From positions 4,660,001 to 4,724,000 of the forward strand of contig NC_062236.1 in assembly GCF_905475465.1 (NCBI RefSeq): a stretch of 64,000 bases of DNA, in the 5' to 3' direction. Numbering within the stretch: the stretch's first letter is position 1; every line of letters begins with the position of its first letter. Shown here piece after piece: positions 48,331-61,165 of the stretch. Position numbers and translations under genes: made by a program. This DNA comes from Pieris napi (lineage: Eukaryota > Arthropoda > Insecta > Lepidoptera > Pieridae). Below the pieces are notes generated by a model. That model saw only the letters and a list, made by a program, of their open reading frames with translations, had not been told where the DNA came from and made no database searches.

Positions 48331-48720
48331 ACAGGGCTTGCCATCACCCAGGCGCAGAAACTAGCCGACGACAGGGGAGAGTGGAGGGAGTTGTGCTACC
48401 AACCAAGTGACCATGTGGGTATGGCCCATGTGCATTCCACACCATTCTAAGCCATAGGGGGGCATGATTTTAACGGCTGATCGCGTGGTGGGATGCAGAC
48501 AAGGCTACGCTGTTACCGATTCCTGCCTCGGGCTATTGGTAGTGGTGCCGTGGGGTTTTAGTGGGTATAAACAGTGGCGAGTCCACATAACGCTCCACCA
48601 CGGGGCAGTCATACCGCGGAAGGGTTTGCGTAACGCATTTCCTGGCAAACAAAATATAGCCAAACTAACACAACCTTCAGAAATGATAAAAGCGACTGAA
48701 GAATATCTCTAGTTTACGAT
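48331..48720 (+). pseudogene. LINE C-terminal coding fragment and 3' region
   Basis: One plus-strand frame from about 48338 reads GLAITQAQKLADDRGEWREL then CYQPSDHV, like the (D/E)R..WR.L end of retrotransposon reverse transcriptases. A 3' region follows: GTGGGGTTTTAGTGGGTAT, CATAACGCTCCACCACGGGG, GGGTTTGCGTAACGCATTTC. The block is far more GC-rich than its flanks. An 82-codon ORF from 48464 is accidental. Confidence 0.5.
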
Positions 48721-49431
48721 TACTAAATAGACAGTCTACGAACAATACCGGAAGATGTTAATTGATTTTGAAGTCGTACGAGAGTTTCTTAAGGTGTAGC
48801 GCGCCGTGCCGTAGGTCGGATTGAGATTGACGCGCAGACACTGAGCCTAGAAGTAATCCTCATCATCATGTCCTGTGTAACACAGGCCTTTGTTAATCAG
48901 AGGGATAGCGAGGTATACCCACTACAGACAAATTAGCACGCCCCTTAATGGCACCTCGGGGTTCGTGAAGACTTTGATTCTACAAGCCTTAAGTAAAGAC
49001 TGACACCAAAAAACAAACATCTATGTTTTAAAATATATACTTTAGATATATATCTGATTGATGTATATTGTGATCAGTAGAATGCTTAACAAGCATTAAG
49101 TTTTTGCATAGTATTAAAAGATTTTATTAATATTTAAAAGTCGAAATTATTTGGGTATAGTTTAATTATATTTACTTATCGTTTCCTTTGTACTTTTCAT
49201 CAAGGGTTAATGTGGAACTATGTTTATAAGTCTTCGAAACCCACACAAGTTTTATGTATTAGAAATAAAAAAAGTATTTTGTTATAAATGCTACACTCTG
49301 ACGAAATAATATTTTAATTAATTTAAAAATTTAATTTTTATGATGGACTATTTTGCTATCCATTTTATGCCAATATGTATGTATGTATTCAGGACTTGTA
49401 TAAATGACCGCGAAATCAGGCAAAAATAATC

Positions 49432-49476
49432 TTTATTCTTATAAATAAAAAATAAATTATTATTTGAAAATTTATT
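49432..49476 (-). terminator. Candidate poly(A) signals of the CAP gene
   Basis: On the minus strand, AATAAA occurs at 49471-49476, about 290 nt after the TAA stop, and again at 49432-49437. No earlier exact AATAAA is present after the stop. The first is the likely signal; the AT-rich context weakens the call. Confidence 0.45.
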
Positions 49477-49765
49477 ACAATAAAATATAAATACTCTAAA
49501 TAACAACATCATATTTTAATTCTTATCTAATACTAGAAGGTCACACACGACAGCAAAGTAATTATAGTATGAAACTATTAGACCTTCAACCTACACAAGG
49601 TGAATTAAAATGCATTAGCAAAGTCCTAAGCTCCTTGTAAAACCAAGGAATAAAGTTATCTACAAAGTTCCGAAAGCATCTAGCTTCGAATAAATCAGTC
49701 GAGTAACACAACTGTCACAATTAATTAAAATACTGTTATGAAAACGATGCCACTGGTTGAAAGCG

Positions 49766-52606
49766 TTATAGGTAGACGTTTCCAACCCGAAGAGCTTTTG
49801 GTTTAACGAATAAATTTGAAGCGGTCTTGAAGATGCTGATCAGAGGCCTGAAGGTAGTAGCCTCGGGCTTGTAGTAGGTCTGTGGCCGTTGATAGTACTG
49901 GTATTCGTTGTTGTATTGGTTATAGAAGTGGTAGTTGAAGGCTGGAGAATCACCAGTGCTGTCGGGGATGACATTCGAGATGTAGCCGTTGTTATTGTCA
50001 ACTTGGTAGCTCGATGTGCTCGTGTAAGTGGCCGCTGTAACAATACAATTGATTAAATAGGCTGCCACGATTACAATAACACATCCATGAATTGGTGAAA
50101 TGAATCGTAAAATGTGAAGAGCCTTGAAACTGAATCTGTTAGGAGGAATGACAATTTTATGATTGTTATTTAAGAAGTTAATACTTACAGCATAAGCCAG
50201 AGTATTTTCTCGATTCTGAAAGTCCAAATGCGCTGCAAGATGGACTTCCTTTTTCGTAGGGGTTCGATCCAATGACATTGCCACCTGGGCCGTAGTTACA
50301 TACATACAGCTTGGTGTATCCGCGGGTTGGGTCATAGTAGAATGTGTATCCACATCCAACATGAGATGTCTCGCCCCATACCAACTGTAATAAATAACCT
50401 CTTAAGTTTAGCCATTTCGATCGGGCGTTGTGTGATTTTTTTATATTACTCACAATTATTTTTTATTCATAGATATTTATAGTCAAATTTGGTTACCTGA
50501 GAGTAATGTCCAGTCCCATGTCCACCACTGATAGGCTTGAACCCGTAAATCCTGACTTCATCAAACCACGCATTAATCTGTTTCATGAAGTCTGGTTCTG
50601 AGTCAGATGAATCACTTGGTGGGCGAGTGGTCCACGTGGCTGCAAGGTTTTGCCCCACGGGAAACCTGCCGACATCACGCTGCGCCGCTCTATCATGTGC
50701 GGGAGTGCATTGGTCAGACCAACGTTGTGCCGTTGCTGCTAACTCTTCGTCCCATACCTGCAATGCGTATTCTACCGTTAAACAATCCTTTAACTGCATC
50801 AACGAATACAAGTATTTATGAAATTTATTGCCATGTGCAGTGAACTTTAGAGGTCAATGTCTTGAACGTGGGCCTTTGAACTCAATAATTTCGAAACATG
50901 AAAATATTGATTTAGTGAGCCACTAGGCCATTTGTTTGGCAACATTTAATCTTTCATTTATGTGTTTAATTTATTAGTTTTTCCATACATTTTTGCAGTT
51001 AACTTAATCAGATATGTTTGTTACGTAAAGAGGTCAATATAAACCCGTATTGATATTGGGAATATTGAATTACAAAGTATTTTATTGCTGGTTCCGTTAA
51101 CAGTTGCCAAAAATAACACTTTTTAAGGTTACCGTACTTATTGACTTGTTTCAAAACGAGCGTGATAATATCGTATCAATTTAAATCTTATTCAAAAGTC
51201 ACATGCTCTCCACGTGAGTTAGATGAAATTCCTACCTGATAAGTCCATTTCATCTCCCATTATGAATAAATTTAACGTTATTACCTTTTACAGAAATCAT
51301 TAGCCTTTATCGATTTATATACAGACGTTACTGTCTGTTTTGTGACATTCACTTAATTCATATTTTTCCTTTATCGTTCTATTTAATATCTTTTATAATA
51401 ATACCTAAGATCATTCCTCTCAATTCTGCATTTAAATGCCATCAGAAATACCTTTTTATTGAACATGTAAACCTTCGAGAAAGTCTGCTTTGCTTTATGT
51501 TAAATATTATCGTGAGAATATGTTACTTTTTTTTTTAAAGTTATGTATGTCTCATGTGCTTTGAAAATATAAACCAGTATCGGCTTAAAGCTCTGAGTAA
51601 TATTTATCTAGTAATAAAAGCATGAAGTAGGTATAAAGCGATGAATCAGTAACTTGCTCTTCCTGCTTTTGACATTTCGCTCGGTAAAAAGGCAATTATA
51701 TGCGTTAATAATACTGTGTGGCCATCGGCCCATAAAAGGAGTCATTGAAAATTACAGTTAATTGCGCCTTTAATGAGGCATAAAGATGAAATAAAATGGG
51801 ATAGCATACTGACCATTTCCATCATATTAGCTGCTGGTGGTTGGCTTGATACTTGTCCTAGAGCTACTGACTGCCGTAGACGATTATGAGCGTCTACAAT
51901 CGCTTGCTTTTCATAGGCTGTCAGCCCTCCAGTTCCTAATAAAATAATAATCATCAGAAACTTGCCAGCAAAAATATACAAATTTAATATAGTTTACAAA
52001 TTGATATAATAATCCTACGGATTAGTTCGACTAGTGCGTATAACACAGGTGTCTGAATCCATTAAATTTTACGATCTCGATCCATACAAGTATGCAAATA
52101 GAGGCGTCATTTTAGGTAAAATTCGTTCGCGGAATCTAGACTGGGTGGCGACGATAAAATTTATGACACCCTCGACTGTAAATTGTCCTTTTGATATCTT
52201 TATTTCTTGTTTAATATTGTGTTATTAAATTACTGTGTTAATTCAATAAAACACTTGCTGCTTTATACCTTAGCAACAAATGTAAAAATGACGGCAATGG
52301 AAACAAAAAATAAGTCACCGAATAAAATTTATACAAAGTGTACAATTTATGTGAATGAATTAATTGGTACTTGAGAGAATTATGATGTAAGTTGCTCAAA
52401 TATTTTATATAATTACTTCGTCATGTGGGAAAAAATATTTATTAACTTGGTAGTTAATATATTATAATAATTTTTATAATTGGTAATAATTTCTTGCTAA
52501 GCAAAATTAATATAAGGTAAAATAACTTACTCAGCATCTGTTTCCCAGCACCACACGCCTCTGTTGCCGCTAGGCTTCCCACAACAAACAACACTAGGGC
52601 AATCAT
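49766..52606 (-). CDS. Secreted CAP-superfamily protein (antigen 5 / venom allergen-like), five exons
   Basis: Exons on the minus strand: 52531-52606, 51814-51935, 50497-50757, 50189-50384 and 49766-50034. All introns are GT-AG, phases are 1, 0, 0, 1, and the total is 924 nt (307 residues plus TAA). Residues 1-17 are a hydrophobic signal peptide (MIALVLFVVGSLAATEA). The CAP domain runs from about residue 33 (AHNRLR at 41-46) to C218. CAP1 is GHYSQLVW (149-156, split by intron 3) and CAP2 is LYVCNYGPGGN (179-189). Of the usual pocket residues, H87, E133 and H150 are present; Q102 (VGQNL) stands where many CAP proteins have Glu. Residues 219-307 form a low-complexity tail rich in Tyr, Asn, Gln and Ser. 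Known for the family: extracellular proteins, some found in venom or saliva, most of unknown function. The insect role here cannot be inferred. Venom allergen-like is a family label only. Confidence 0.95.
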
Positions 52607-52651
52607 ATCAAAAATTGTCTATTCACAACACTAAACTTAATTTCACGATTT

Positions 52652-52685
52652 GGTTGAGATTCGTAACAAAAGTGTTTCACTTATA
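52652..52685 (-). promoter_or_regulatory. Candidate core promoter of the CAP gene (TATA box plus initiator)
   Basis: Read on the minus strand, TATAAG lies at 52680-52685 and an initiator-like TCAACC at 52652-52657. The first T of TATAAG is 30 nt upstream of the A at 52655, which is the canonical TATA-to-start spacing. A start at 52655 gives a 49-nt 5' UTR before the ATG at 52606. The spacing is seen in the sequence; use as a promoter is inferred. An alternative start further upstream, in the CpG-rich stretch above 52690, is possible. Confidence 0.45.
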
Positions 52686-52689
52686 TTTA

Positions 52690-52862
52690 CGAAACGTCAA
52701 ACTAGACTATCCGGTGATCCGCTGCACTGCGTGCCGCGCGCTCTCCGGTTTTAGGCAATCTGTGTGTGTGTCTAGTGCGCGCTCGCTTATGTAGCCGTGC
52801 GGTGTTACCATGGAGACGTTGAGACGCCGTCGTATCGTCCGAGCCCGGGCTCCAGTCGCAGC
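52690..52862. promoter_or_regulatory. CpG-rich upstream region with an X-box-like motif
   Basis: This stretch directly upstream of the CAP promoter is much richer in CG dinucleotides than its surroundings (for example GTGCCGCGCGCTCTCCGG and GTGCGCGCTCGC). It also has a short GT run and, at 52804-52817, GTTACCATGGAGAC, close to the RFX X-box form of two half sites around a central AT. It may be the distal promoter of the CAP gene or a divergent promoter. I see no convincing plus-strand gene just beyond it. Confidence 0.35.
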
Positions 52863-55800
52863 ATTAATAAGCACCTAATCCACTGTTTACTATTAATACA
52901 TAGCATCAATATCAAATGCGCTTCCTTAATTATCTTTTTTCTTAACTTCTTACACAAGTACAGTAACTTCGAGAAGCGATTGCGCTGTGTCTTCAGCTAT
53001 GCGAAGAAAGGTTAAACGTTCGTCGACGGACCGCTTTTTGTCTCCAGTAATAATTTAAAAGTCATTATCTTGAACCCGCTCGCTGTCAATGAAATCGAGT
53101 TCTTGTGATGTGTCCGAGCCAAAGGTGGAAATATGTTGACAGATATTGGTCGGAACGGAAGTGGTCTTTAGGCGAAATTATAGGCACCTAAAAACAAGGA
53201 AAGAATAATACACGCTCAACCTTACTGCGTCCAAAGCTACCTCGTTTTATGGTTCGGCACATTCGTTGAAGTATTGTGAGTCAAGAAAATATCTCCTTGG
53301 AGAATATAGATGTGCAATCTAAAATAAAAAGAGATTACGATAAAATACATGCTTTACAGTCCCCTTGTGGTTTGGTAATTAATACATACATATCTCAAAT
53401 AAAATAATGATTTATATTCTAAGGTTGCATTCAATAAAATTGGTAACGCAAAGTATCAGATTTCCGATTCATTTGAAGTAATCTTAAAATGAGTAACCGG
53501 AATGGAAGATTTAATTCCTACTGCATGCGTGGTACAGTTACTAGGTTCTTAGTAGTTTAATACTGAAAAATACTGAATGAACTCTGTGTTCAAAACAGCG
53601 CATTTTATCATTTCCGGGATTATTAACGAGTACTGAAACTTATGGTTTGAATCAATACCAAAACCGTACTATAACGTGTCTATATAGTAGCAGTATTCTA
53701 CTGAATATTGTAAAATTACAGAATCCACTGTAAAAATTGATGAATCAAAAGGTAATATTGTAAAAACAAAAAATGTTCAATTACGCGCTAAAACGATACA
53801 GAGACATCTTGTCTGTAGCCAACCGATCCGGTTTACCACCTGACCTGAGTTTTTACTTGTATTTCAATCATTTACATATTAATATTATTCACGAAATAGG
53901 TAAGAAAATCCGAGTCCATTTTAATTTCGTTTATCGTTGCAGTTTATTTTGTATACCCTTTAAAAGATTATTATAATGAAATTAATATCTTGATATTTAT
54001 AAATTTTTTTGTTTGTGTTTTATTTTAATTAGAAGTTAATTGTCATAAAATACGTCAAATCTTAGCGGTGCTAATATGCCGTGAAATTGCTCCTCACGTT
54101 TTGGAGAACATGTGCGATAAGTATTGCGTAAACTTTGTTTTAAACCAATGATTTTAAACACCAACAGCGCGGGTGTTATAATTTAATGTGTCTGTTTGTC
54201 GCACTGTAGCTCCTAACCAAGCCGATTATGATGCTTTTTTGGTAGAAAATTGACGTGATTGACATGGTTTCAAATTCCTTATTGCTGTATATTTTTTAAA
54301 TATATAAACGAAGTGATATGTACAGTACATGAGTGACATTAGCCATATGTGATCATCATTTCCGAGGCCACCGACGGTCATAACATTTAAAATCATTCTG
54401 AATTATAATGTTAAAGAGCGCTTAATTACATTCTCTGAGTTCTCCAAATATTTGCCTTCAACACATGAGGTCTGTTTATCTGGAAAGTCCATAAACTTGA
54501 CCTTTATTAAACGATCCTCGGGTGATTTTAAATGACCCATTAACTAATAATTCTGCTTCATTAAATATATTTTATCTGCTAATAGTGTTAATTTTCATAT
54601 TGGAGGTTAAAAGGAAATTGATGTTGGGCGTATACTAGAATTATTAAGCGATCAATCAACAATTTTCAGCTCAGGGTACTTACAAGTTGGTTCACTGGTT
54701 TGACACAGTTGCACAGAATGCACACCAATGTGACATTAATTAAGGCCCAATTTTATATATAAGGTCCCGGGATACCTCTGAGTACCTGAATTGGGAGCGA
54801 ATTGAGTGCCACAATATCCTGGTAATCTCAGTGGTGGGATGGTCAAAACTTATTTCCATTAACTGAACAACATAAAAACTTAGCTAGAAAATGATTTAAT
54901 GCGTTATCAAAAACTTTTCTACAAGTAGGAAGAAATACACACGCAGAACAAAATCACCAGATTCGGCATAAAATATACATTTAACATCGAAATAAATTGC
55001 AATTAAAAATAAACATGACTTGATATAATCACATAAGTTGAAAATAACAATAACATTGAGAGCTCGCCTGGCAGACAATGCGTCGCACGGATTGCATCCT
55101 TCATTATATGTAGACTAGCGTTCAGCCCCGACTTTAGAATAGTCTTTATTATACGAAAGATAATGTTTAATGTCCCCTGATGGGGCATAGTCTTGACACA
55201 GGCATCTGTTTATTAGATAATTTTTAAATGTATGAGATAAATTTTAGATTTAGATTTGTTGTCCATTCTCAATGGACTATGTTGGACTTCAATTGCTTCA
55301 TGCTCTCTGTTAATCAGACAGCTAGGTAGCAAAACCCAGTAAATCGTAAAGGTATACAAAGGACCGAAAAATTGTGACCAATTTATGTTCCAGCGTAACA
55401 TAATTTTTTGTGTTTTACTTGTTTTCTTTTAACCATTTCTGGTCAATTACTGAATCAACTAATCCGTTACAGTTATCGTTTTGCCGGTATTATTCACCAT
55501 ACACTATGCCTCGAATACAATATAATGATAAGGTTCTACTAATGATTAATAAATCCACAATGTATAACTAACTACCCAATTAAAATAGCTATCAACTAAA
55601 TCATTACTTACCTTATATTCTATTGTTAAAGAAACTATCTTAAGCTCCTTAGTACACTGCATTATAATGACTGTACAGTGCTTTAGTTTTAGTTTGGAGG
55701 GAAACTTGTTTTTTTAACATCATTCAGGTATAGCAACCGGTCAAACTCAATTTAAATATATGTACATATTTATTTATTTTGTATAGATTTCTGTACTCCT

Positions 55801-58800
55801 TTGTGTTCATTCGATTGTCGATATGTTTCAATGTCAGAACAGGTAGAATCGAGTGTTCAAGGCGTACGATAGAAGGACCAGATGTATGATTTCATTATTT
55901 ACGATTTACAAGAAAAATAATTGAAGGTTTTGAATTAATTTTTAAGAAAACATGACCTTAATGTCTTTATTCACTTATTTTCTTTTTAAACACTCAATAA
56001 AATAAGGAACATTATCGTCGCGTAAATGATAAATGACATAATTAATTAACATAAAAAAATCCGTATTCATATCTAAGTGTATGGTATATACGATTTGTGG
56101 TTGACAGCGAATAATTTAGAAAACCTACAATTCGTAGAAATTAGGATCTGCATAAATCATGAGGTACCCAATAGAGGATATCTGCAAGTTTTGGCAGTCG
56201 GTAAAATAGAAGACCAAAAATCGGTTTTAAAATAGGTTTCTTTTAAGTCCATGGGAAAATAGATCTGGATGCATTCTTGGCCTCTTTGTAAAGTTATTAA
56301 TAAAAAAAAACAATAAAACCTTTACCACGAAACATATCTAATAATACATGGCGTATATAATGTACGTATACATCAAAACATTATTTCGTTTTGTAAAAGA
56401 ATAACAAAACGAGTGAAAAAGGTGCTTTATTTAAAAAAAAAAGTGCTAGTAATGAATACGTATTGTCTGACGGTCATAATACATCAGAGTAGTTAGATAA
56501 TATTTGTATTCACAGTCCCAGTATTTACTTAAGCTAAACACACCGAGAACATCCTGCTAACATTAAATATCAATATCGTAAAGATTTCTTTTGCCATACT
56601 TGTTTGCATTTTTTCAAACGACGAAATGTCACAGAACATTAACGAACTTGTGACCCTAGATTTCTAGAAAATGTGCTTCAATAACAAGTTTCCAAACAAC
56701 TTTCCTCCATAATCTGCATACGAAACTCCAAATAGATTTGATAGCGATATTAATTCATCAAGAACATAATTTATGTATGAGCACAGGTAATATGCAAGAA
56801 ATTTTAAGAGAAGTGTTTTCCTCAAATGTATGTGTGTGCAAAACGTTCCTAAATAAGTCTTAGTTACCTGAAATTAACGTCAATTGCCACTTAAATTACG
56901 TGTTTAGTAATACATTAAAAACGTTTTTTGTTGTATTATGTTTGTAAGGTTGAGTATTTTCTGAGCCCATATATTTTACGTTTCGTTTATGGTGTTTAAA
57001 CACATTGTGATTTGTAAATGTTTTTAATTTTAATTAAAATTTAGCTTCTATAAGTGAGTAGAAATGACGATACCTCGTATTACCCAATTTATTTACTTTT
57101 CATTTTCCTTATATTCCTTTGCGAACTGTACTTTAGGGTACTTGGTACTCGTAGTTGTAGGAATAGTGTACCCACTAATACCGAAAAAAATGTAAAACGC
57201 CCTGAAGTCAATTAGTTAATACCCAGATTTTTAAACACATAACCAGTCGTAATAGCCGAGATCTAATAGAAATACATACGTCTCATACAATTACGATATT
57301 GGAAGCTGATTACTCGAATCTGGATTCTCCAAAACAGCTGTAACATAAAAAGTTTTGTAAATGGCTCTGAAGGGTATTCTTCCCTGGCCCAGACATAGAA
57401 ATGTCTAGTCAACTTATTAAGTTTCTACACCCTTCGAAACAATATCATTGACCAACTGAGGCACTCACAAGAAGAATAGGGTAGGTACCTATAGGGTATA
57501 AATGTTAGGATATAAAAGTGCTAATAACAACAGTCCTGTTAAAAGGTGTGTAGCAAAAAACTCCATACACTGTTAACATTATAATGCTCACATACTCCTT
57601 GAAATATCACGCATAGAGGATTTCTTAGGAATGATTTTATCAGAAATCGTGTTCTGAAGTGCTAAGTGTACGCGGAAGGCACAACTCATTTTACTCGTTA
57701 AGCCATCTAGGTCAAACTAACAACGACTCATCTCAGAAATTATTTGCGCGTAAACATAAGCCACTTAGTGATCAGCACTTTGTATGTACATGATTATTTA
57801 TTATAATGAGTATTTTAATTTTTCTTTGCTTATATATGTTATTAAAAAATCTGTCGAGTGAGGATTTAATTCAGAGGGAATTTGAGTATTCTTTTTGCGT
57901 AAAACGCAGTTGTTGTCGAATAGTGGCGAAGTTTTATATTAAATAGATGCATTAGACTTTGCCCTCTATTTATTGGTAAAAAACGCATTAAAATGTGTAG
58001 CTTAGTTTATCCTGTGTATACATATTGCTTTATCTGAGGTAATTTAATTGCTAACTCATTGCGCTCAATTTTTTTAAATATTTTTTTTGTGACATTTTAA
58101 TAACAAAACACTATACACAATTATGTGCAATGTAGTAGCATTAAATATAATAAACTAAATTTATGTATTTTAGCGAATAAATAAACCCGCCTGTCGCCAC
58201 TCTGTCTCAAAATCGAGGTTAACAAATGCCTTTATTTATAAATCTTATCAAAATGTGACGCACGATTGATGAGGATCTATTAAACTGGACATATCATTAT
58301 AATTCAATGCTAAGTTCTCAGAAAACGAGAATAGTATCCTTCTAATGATAAATATTAGTAAGAAATTTGGTAGTAAACATTTTTTATGAATGGTTTTGTT
58401 TTTTTTCAAATTTTCCTCGACTTTTTGGGCCGTTTGAATGGCTGTGTGTCCTTGCTTAAGCATAATTTAAAAGCTATAAAGTTGAACTGTTTCCAAAAAC
58501 TGAAATAGTTACGCTAATATTGTTTTTCTCACATAAATTCCTCTTTGATCACGTATCTGTATATTTTAACAAACTCGTGCTTATGAAGTATGAGGTCTAA
58601 ATAATGTATTAATTTTGTTCTATTATTTAAAAAATACAGGTCTTATAACTGTACAAATAGATGTATAAAAACTTACACACTGGATAATAACAAAAGAAGG
58701 AAAGAGAGAAAAAACAATTAATAAAGAATCTATCGCATCGTGATTCAGTTAAAACACAACGTGTAGAACATGGGAAAAAAATTAACAAAAAACAAACAGT

Positions 58801-58809
58801 CTTTCCTCC
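52863..58809. other. Upstream intergenic DNA of the CAP gene
   Basis: Nearly 6 kb with no recognised gene and few recognised repeats, unlike the rest of the window. A 67-codon plus-strand frame at 53773-53976 starts with coding-like composition (ALKRYRDILSVANRSGLPPD) but lacks splice or family support. ORFs at 54896-55401 and 58248-58463 look accidental. Confidence 0.4.
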
Positions 58810-58987
58810 TACTTCGATTTTGTTCCCTATGGAGTAGAGACTCTTGGCCGTGGGGTTCAAGAGCACAGGCGTTATTAAAGATTTAAGTTTGCGCCTGGTA
58901 GATAGTACCGGTGACCGCAGAGCTGGTGCTTTCCTGGCTCAACGAATAAGTATCGCAATACAGCGAGTAAATTCTGCCAGCGTTTAA
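58810..58987 (+). pseudogene. Frameshifted retroelement coding fragment
   Basis: Frame one reads YFDFVPYGVETLG from 58810. After a frame change near 58850-58880 the sequence reads RLVDSTGDRRAGAFLAQRIS then IAIQRVNSASV, stop at 58985-58987. From memory, this pair of blocks is a conserved tail downstream of the polymerase in abundant invertebrate retroelements; I cannot name the clade. The frameshift shows a dead copy. Minus-strand ORFs here are shadows. Confidence 0.5.
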
Positions 58988-59651
58988 CCAAACTTTTTAA
59001 ATTTGTTTTAATTTTTTTTTTTAATTTTTCTTTATATTTTTTATAGGTTAAATTTTTTTTAAATACTGAATACTTGTTTATAATCAATAAAATGTTGAAG
59101 TGAATTTTGCTTCACAGTATAAGCCTACTTTCTCCAACTAATGCAGTTAAGAACTGTCATTACTACTAATAGATATTAAAATTAAAGCACTTTGAAAGTA
59201 ACCACATTTTTCTTTCACTTTTAGAGCTTTCTTAGAATAACTTTCTTTTTGTCAGGACAAAAAGTATTGAATAATTGACAGATGAAAGTGAATGCTGTCA
59301 AACGCGAGGTTGAGTAGTGAGTCAGCTTTTAAAATGTAAATAAATAAACGGTATTATTTACGTGTTTATATTTTGCATACAATACTTAGACACATGTCCT
59401 AACTAAATATGAAGCATGTTATCAAATCAAGTATTCCTTAGGTAAATATTGCTATTTTAGTTTTTACTATTTATTTTTTATATTATTTTTATTTTTACGT
59501 GTCAATAACAAATAAGCTTTTTAACTAATTTTTCTTTACCACACACAAGTCGTCAAATTTTAAAAACTATCTCAATACCGTACAATATGATATGACATCT
59601 TGGGTAAAAAATACACTTATCAATATTATTTTGTTGAGTTAATGAGTAATT

Positions 59652-59958
59652 TCAGAGAAGTGTTAGCCTAGTGGTTTCAGCGACTCTCATCCCTGAGTTC
59701 TATATAGATAGGTTCGATCCCCGGCTGTGCACCAATGGACTTTCTTTCTATGTGCGCTTTTAACATTCCCTCGAACGGTGAAGGAAAACATCGTGAGGAT
59801 ACCGACATGTCTTAGACCCAAAAAGTCGACTGCGTGTGTCAGGCACAGGAGGCCTACTTGCCTATTCGATTGAAAAATGATCGTGAAACAGATTCAGAAA
59901 TCTGATCCCAAGACCTAAAGAGGTTGTAGCTTCACTGATTTATGTGTATTGTTTTATT
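59652..59958 (+). repeat. tRNA-derived SINE with exact 13-bp target-site duplication
   Basis: A box TTAGCCTAGTGG (from 59663), B box GGTTCGATCCC (59711-59721), then GGTGAAGGAAAACATCGTGA and GCGTGTGTCAGGCACAGG, with a T/A-rich tail. A short internal difference (TATATAGATA) lies before the B box. TTAATGAGTAATT occurs at 59639-59651 and 59959-59971, an exact duplication that fixes both element ends. Confidence 0.88.
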
Positions 59959-59971
59959 TTAATGAGTAATT

Positions 59972-61116
59972 CATTAACTCTTACAGCTTCACAGAACTCT
60001 CTTTGTCACAACTTTTCTATAATTTATAATTTATAAATCTCGCTTTTTAAACTACATGGTTATAGTTGGTAAGAACTCTGTAAGTTAGTAATAGTTTGTT
60101 TGTTGTAATATCTAGATGTAAGATTTTAATGGTAAAATAAGTAAACACATTAAAGCGTCAAAAGCATCTTAAAAGAATCAGTATATACGTAGAAACAATA
60201 TTATCGAACATTTTATTAACAATAAAACATATTCTTTATTTCCTCAGTAAGTAAAAATTTGCAATAATTACTGTTTTAATGTTGATAAAGTGGACTTAAT
60301 CTCAAAACCTATATGAGTCATGGATTTGCATTTTGACTGGACCAAAATGGGGTCACCGACCAATTCACCGTAAGCTTTGATTAGTGATCGTGTCATTTTC
60401 CTTATATTTGTTACAGTAAGGCATCGCATAGTAATTAAGTAAATTTGTTTAATTAAATCACATTATATTTCAAGTAATTAGTGCCTTGTCATAAAATAGA
60501 ATTCATTTGTATAAGTAACGCAATCCACACGAAATTATTATGAACGAAACAACAAGTCATGGTAGTCAAGCAGTTTTTTGAGAATAAACCAAAAGCTTCT
60601 TTTTTCAAATATTTATGATTTCCGGCCCGAAGTTGAAATCTATTTCTTTACATTGAATTTTATTGAATCAGTCTTATTAATCTGATCATTTAATGCGGAA
60701 TATTAATTTGTAATTTAATGTTATATATTAAATTATAACAATACCTAATCAGATAACATAATATGTATTAATTGTATCGTAATGTAATCATAAACTTACA
60801 TGAAATATGAAACCCTTTAGTGAATTAATCAAAATGTTCACTTATATCACTTCGCGATGATTTTAATACAAAAGATAATCCCGAGGCTGCCTCCCAGTGC
60901 AGCTTATAGACTCGTTTTGAGCTAAATGTCGATCAATAAAAAATAAATATGGACGCGTTTTCATGTTGCAATCAGAGATCTTCAAGTACTGGCCGTTTTT
61001 ACAAAATGACATTTTTATGGGACATCCCATCGGAGTAGTTAAAAATTACCATCTTGGTTGATTTAAAATGATTACCAAGAAGATATGAAATTTAAATTTT
61101 AAATTTATTATTTTAC
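59972..61116. other. AT-rich unique DNA, no gene seen
   Basis: No ORF above 60 codons, no repeat recognised. Confidence 0.45.
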
Positions 61117-61165
61117 TAGCTTTCGACCGCATATTCGGCTACGGGAATTTCGAGTATCGTGCAAT
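61117..61165 (-). repeat. Possible Helitron 3' end fragment
   Basis: ACTAGCTTTCGACCGCATAT then TCGGCTACGGG looks like an inverted, decayed Helitron 3' end (CTAG|T on the minus strand). No matching 5' end was found. Confidence 0.3.

Noticed and set aside
53773..53976. 67-codon plus-strand ORF with coding-like start
   Set aside because: Coding-like composition lasts about 30 codons, but no supporting splice structure or recognisable family was found.
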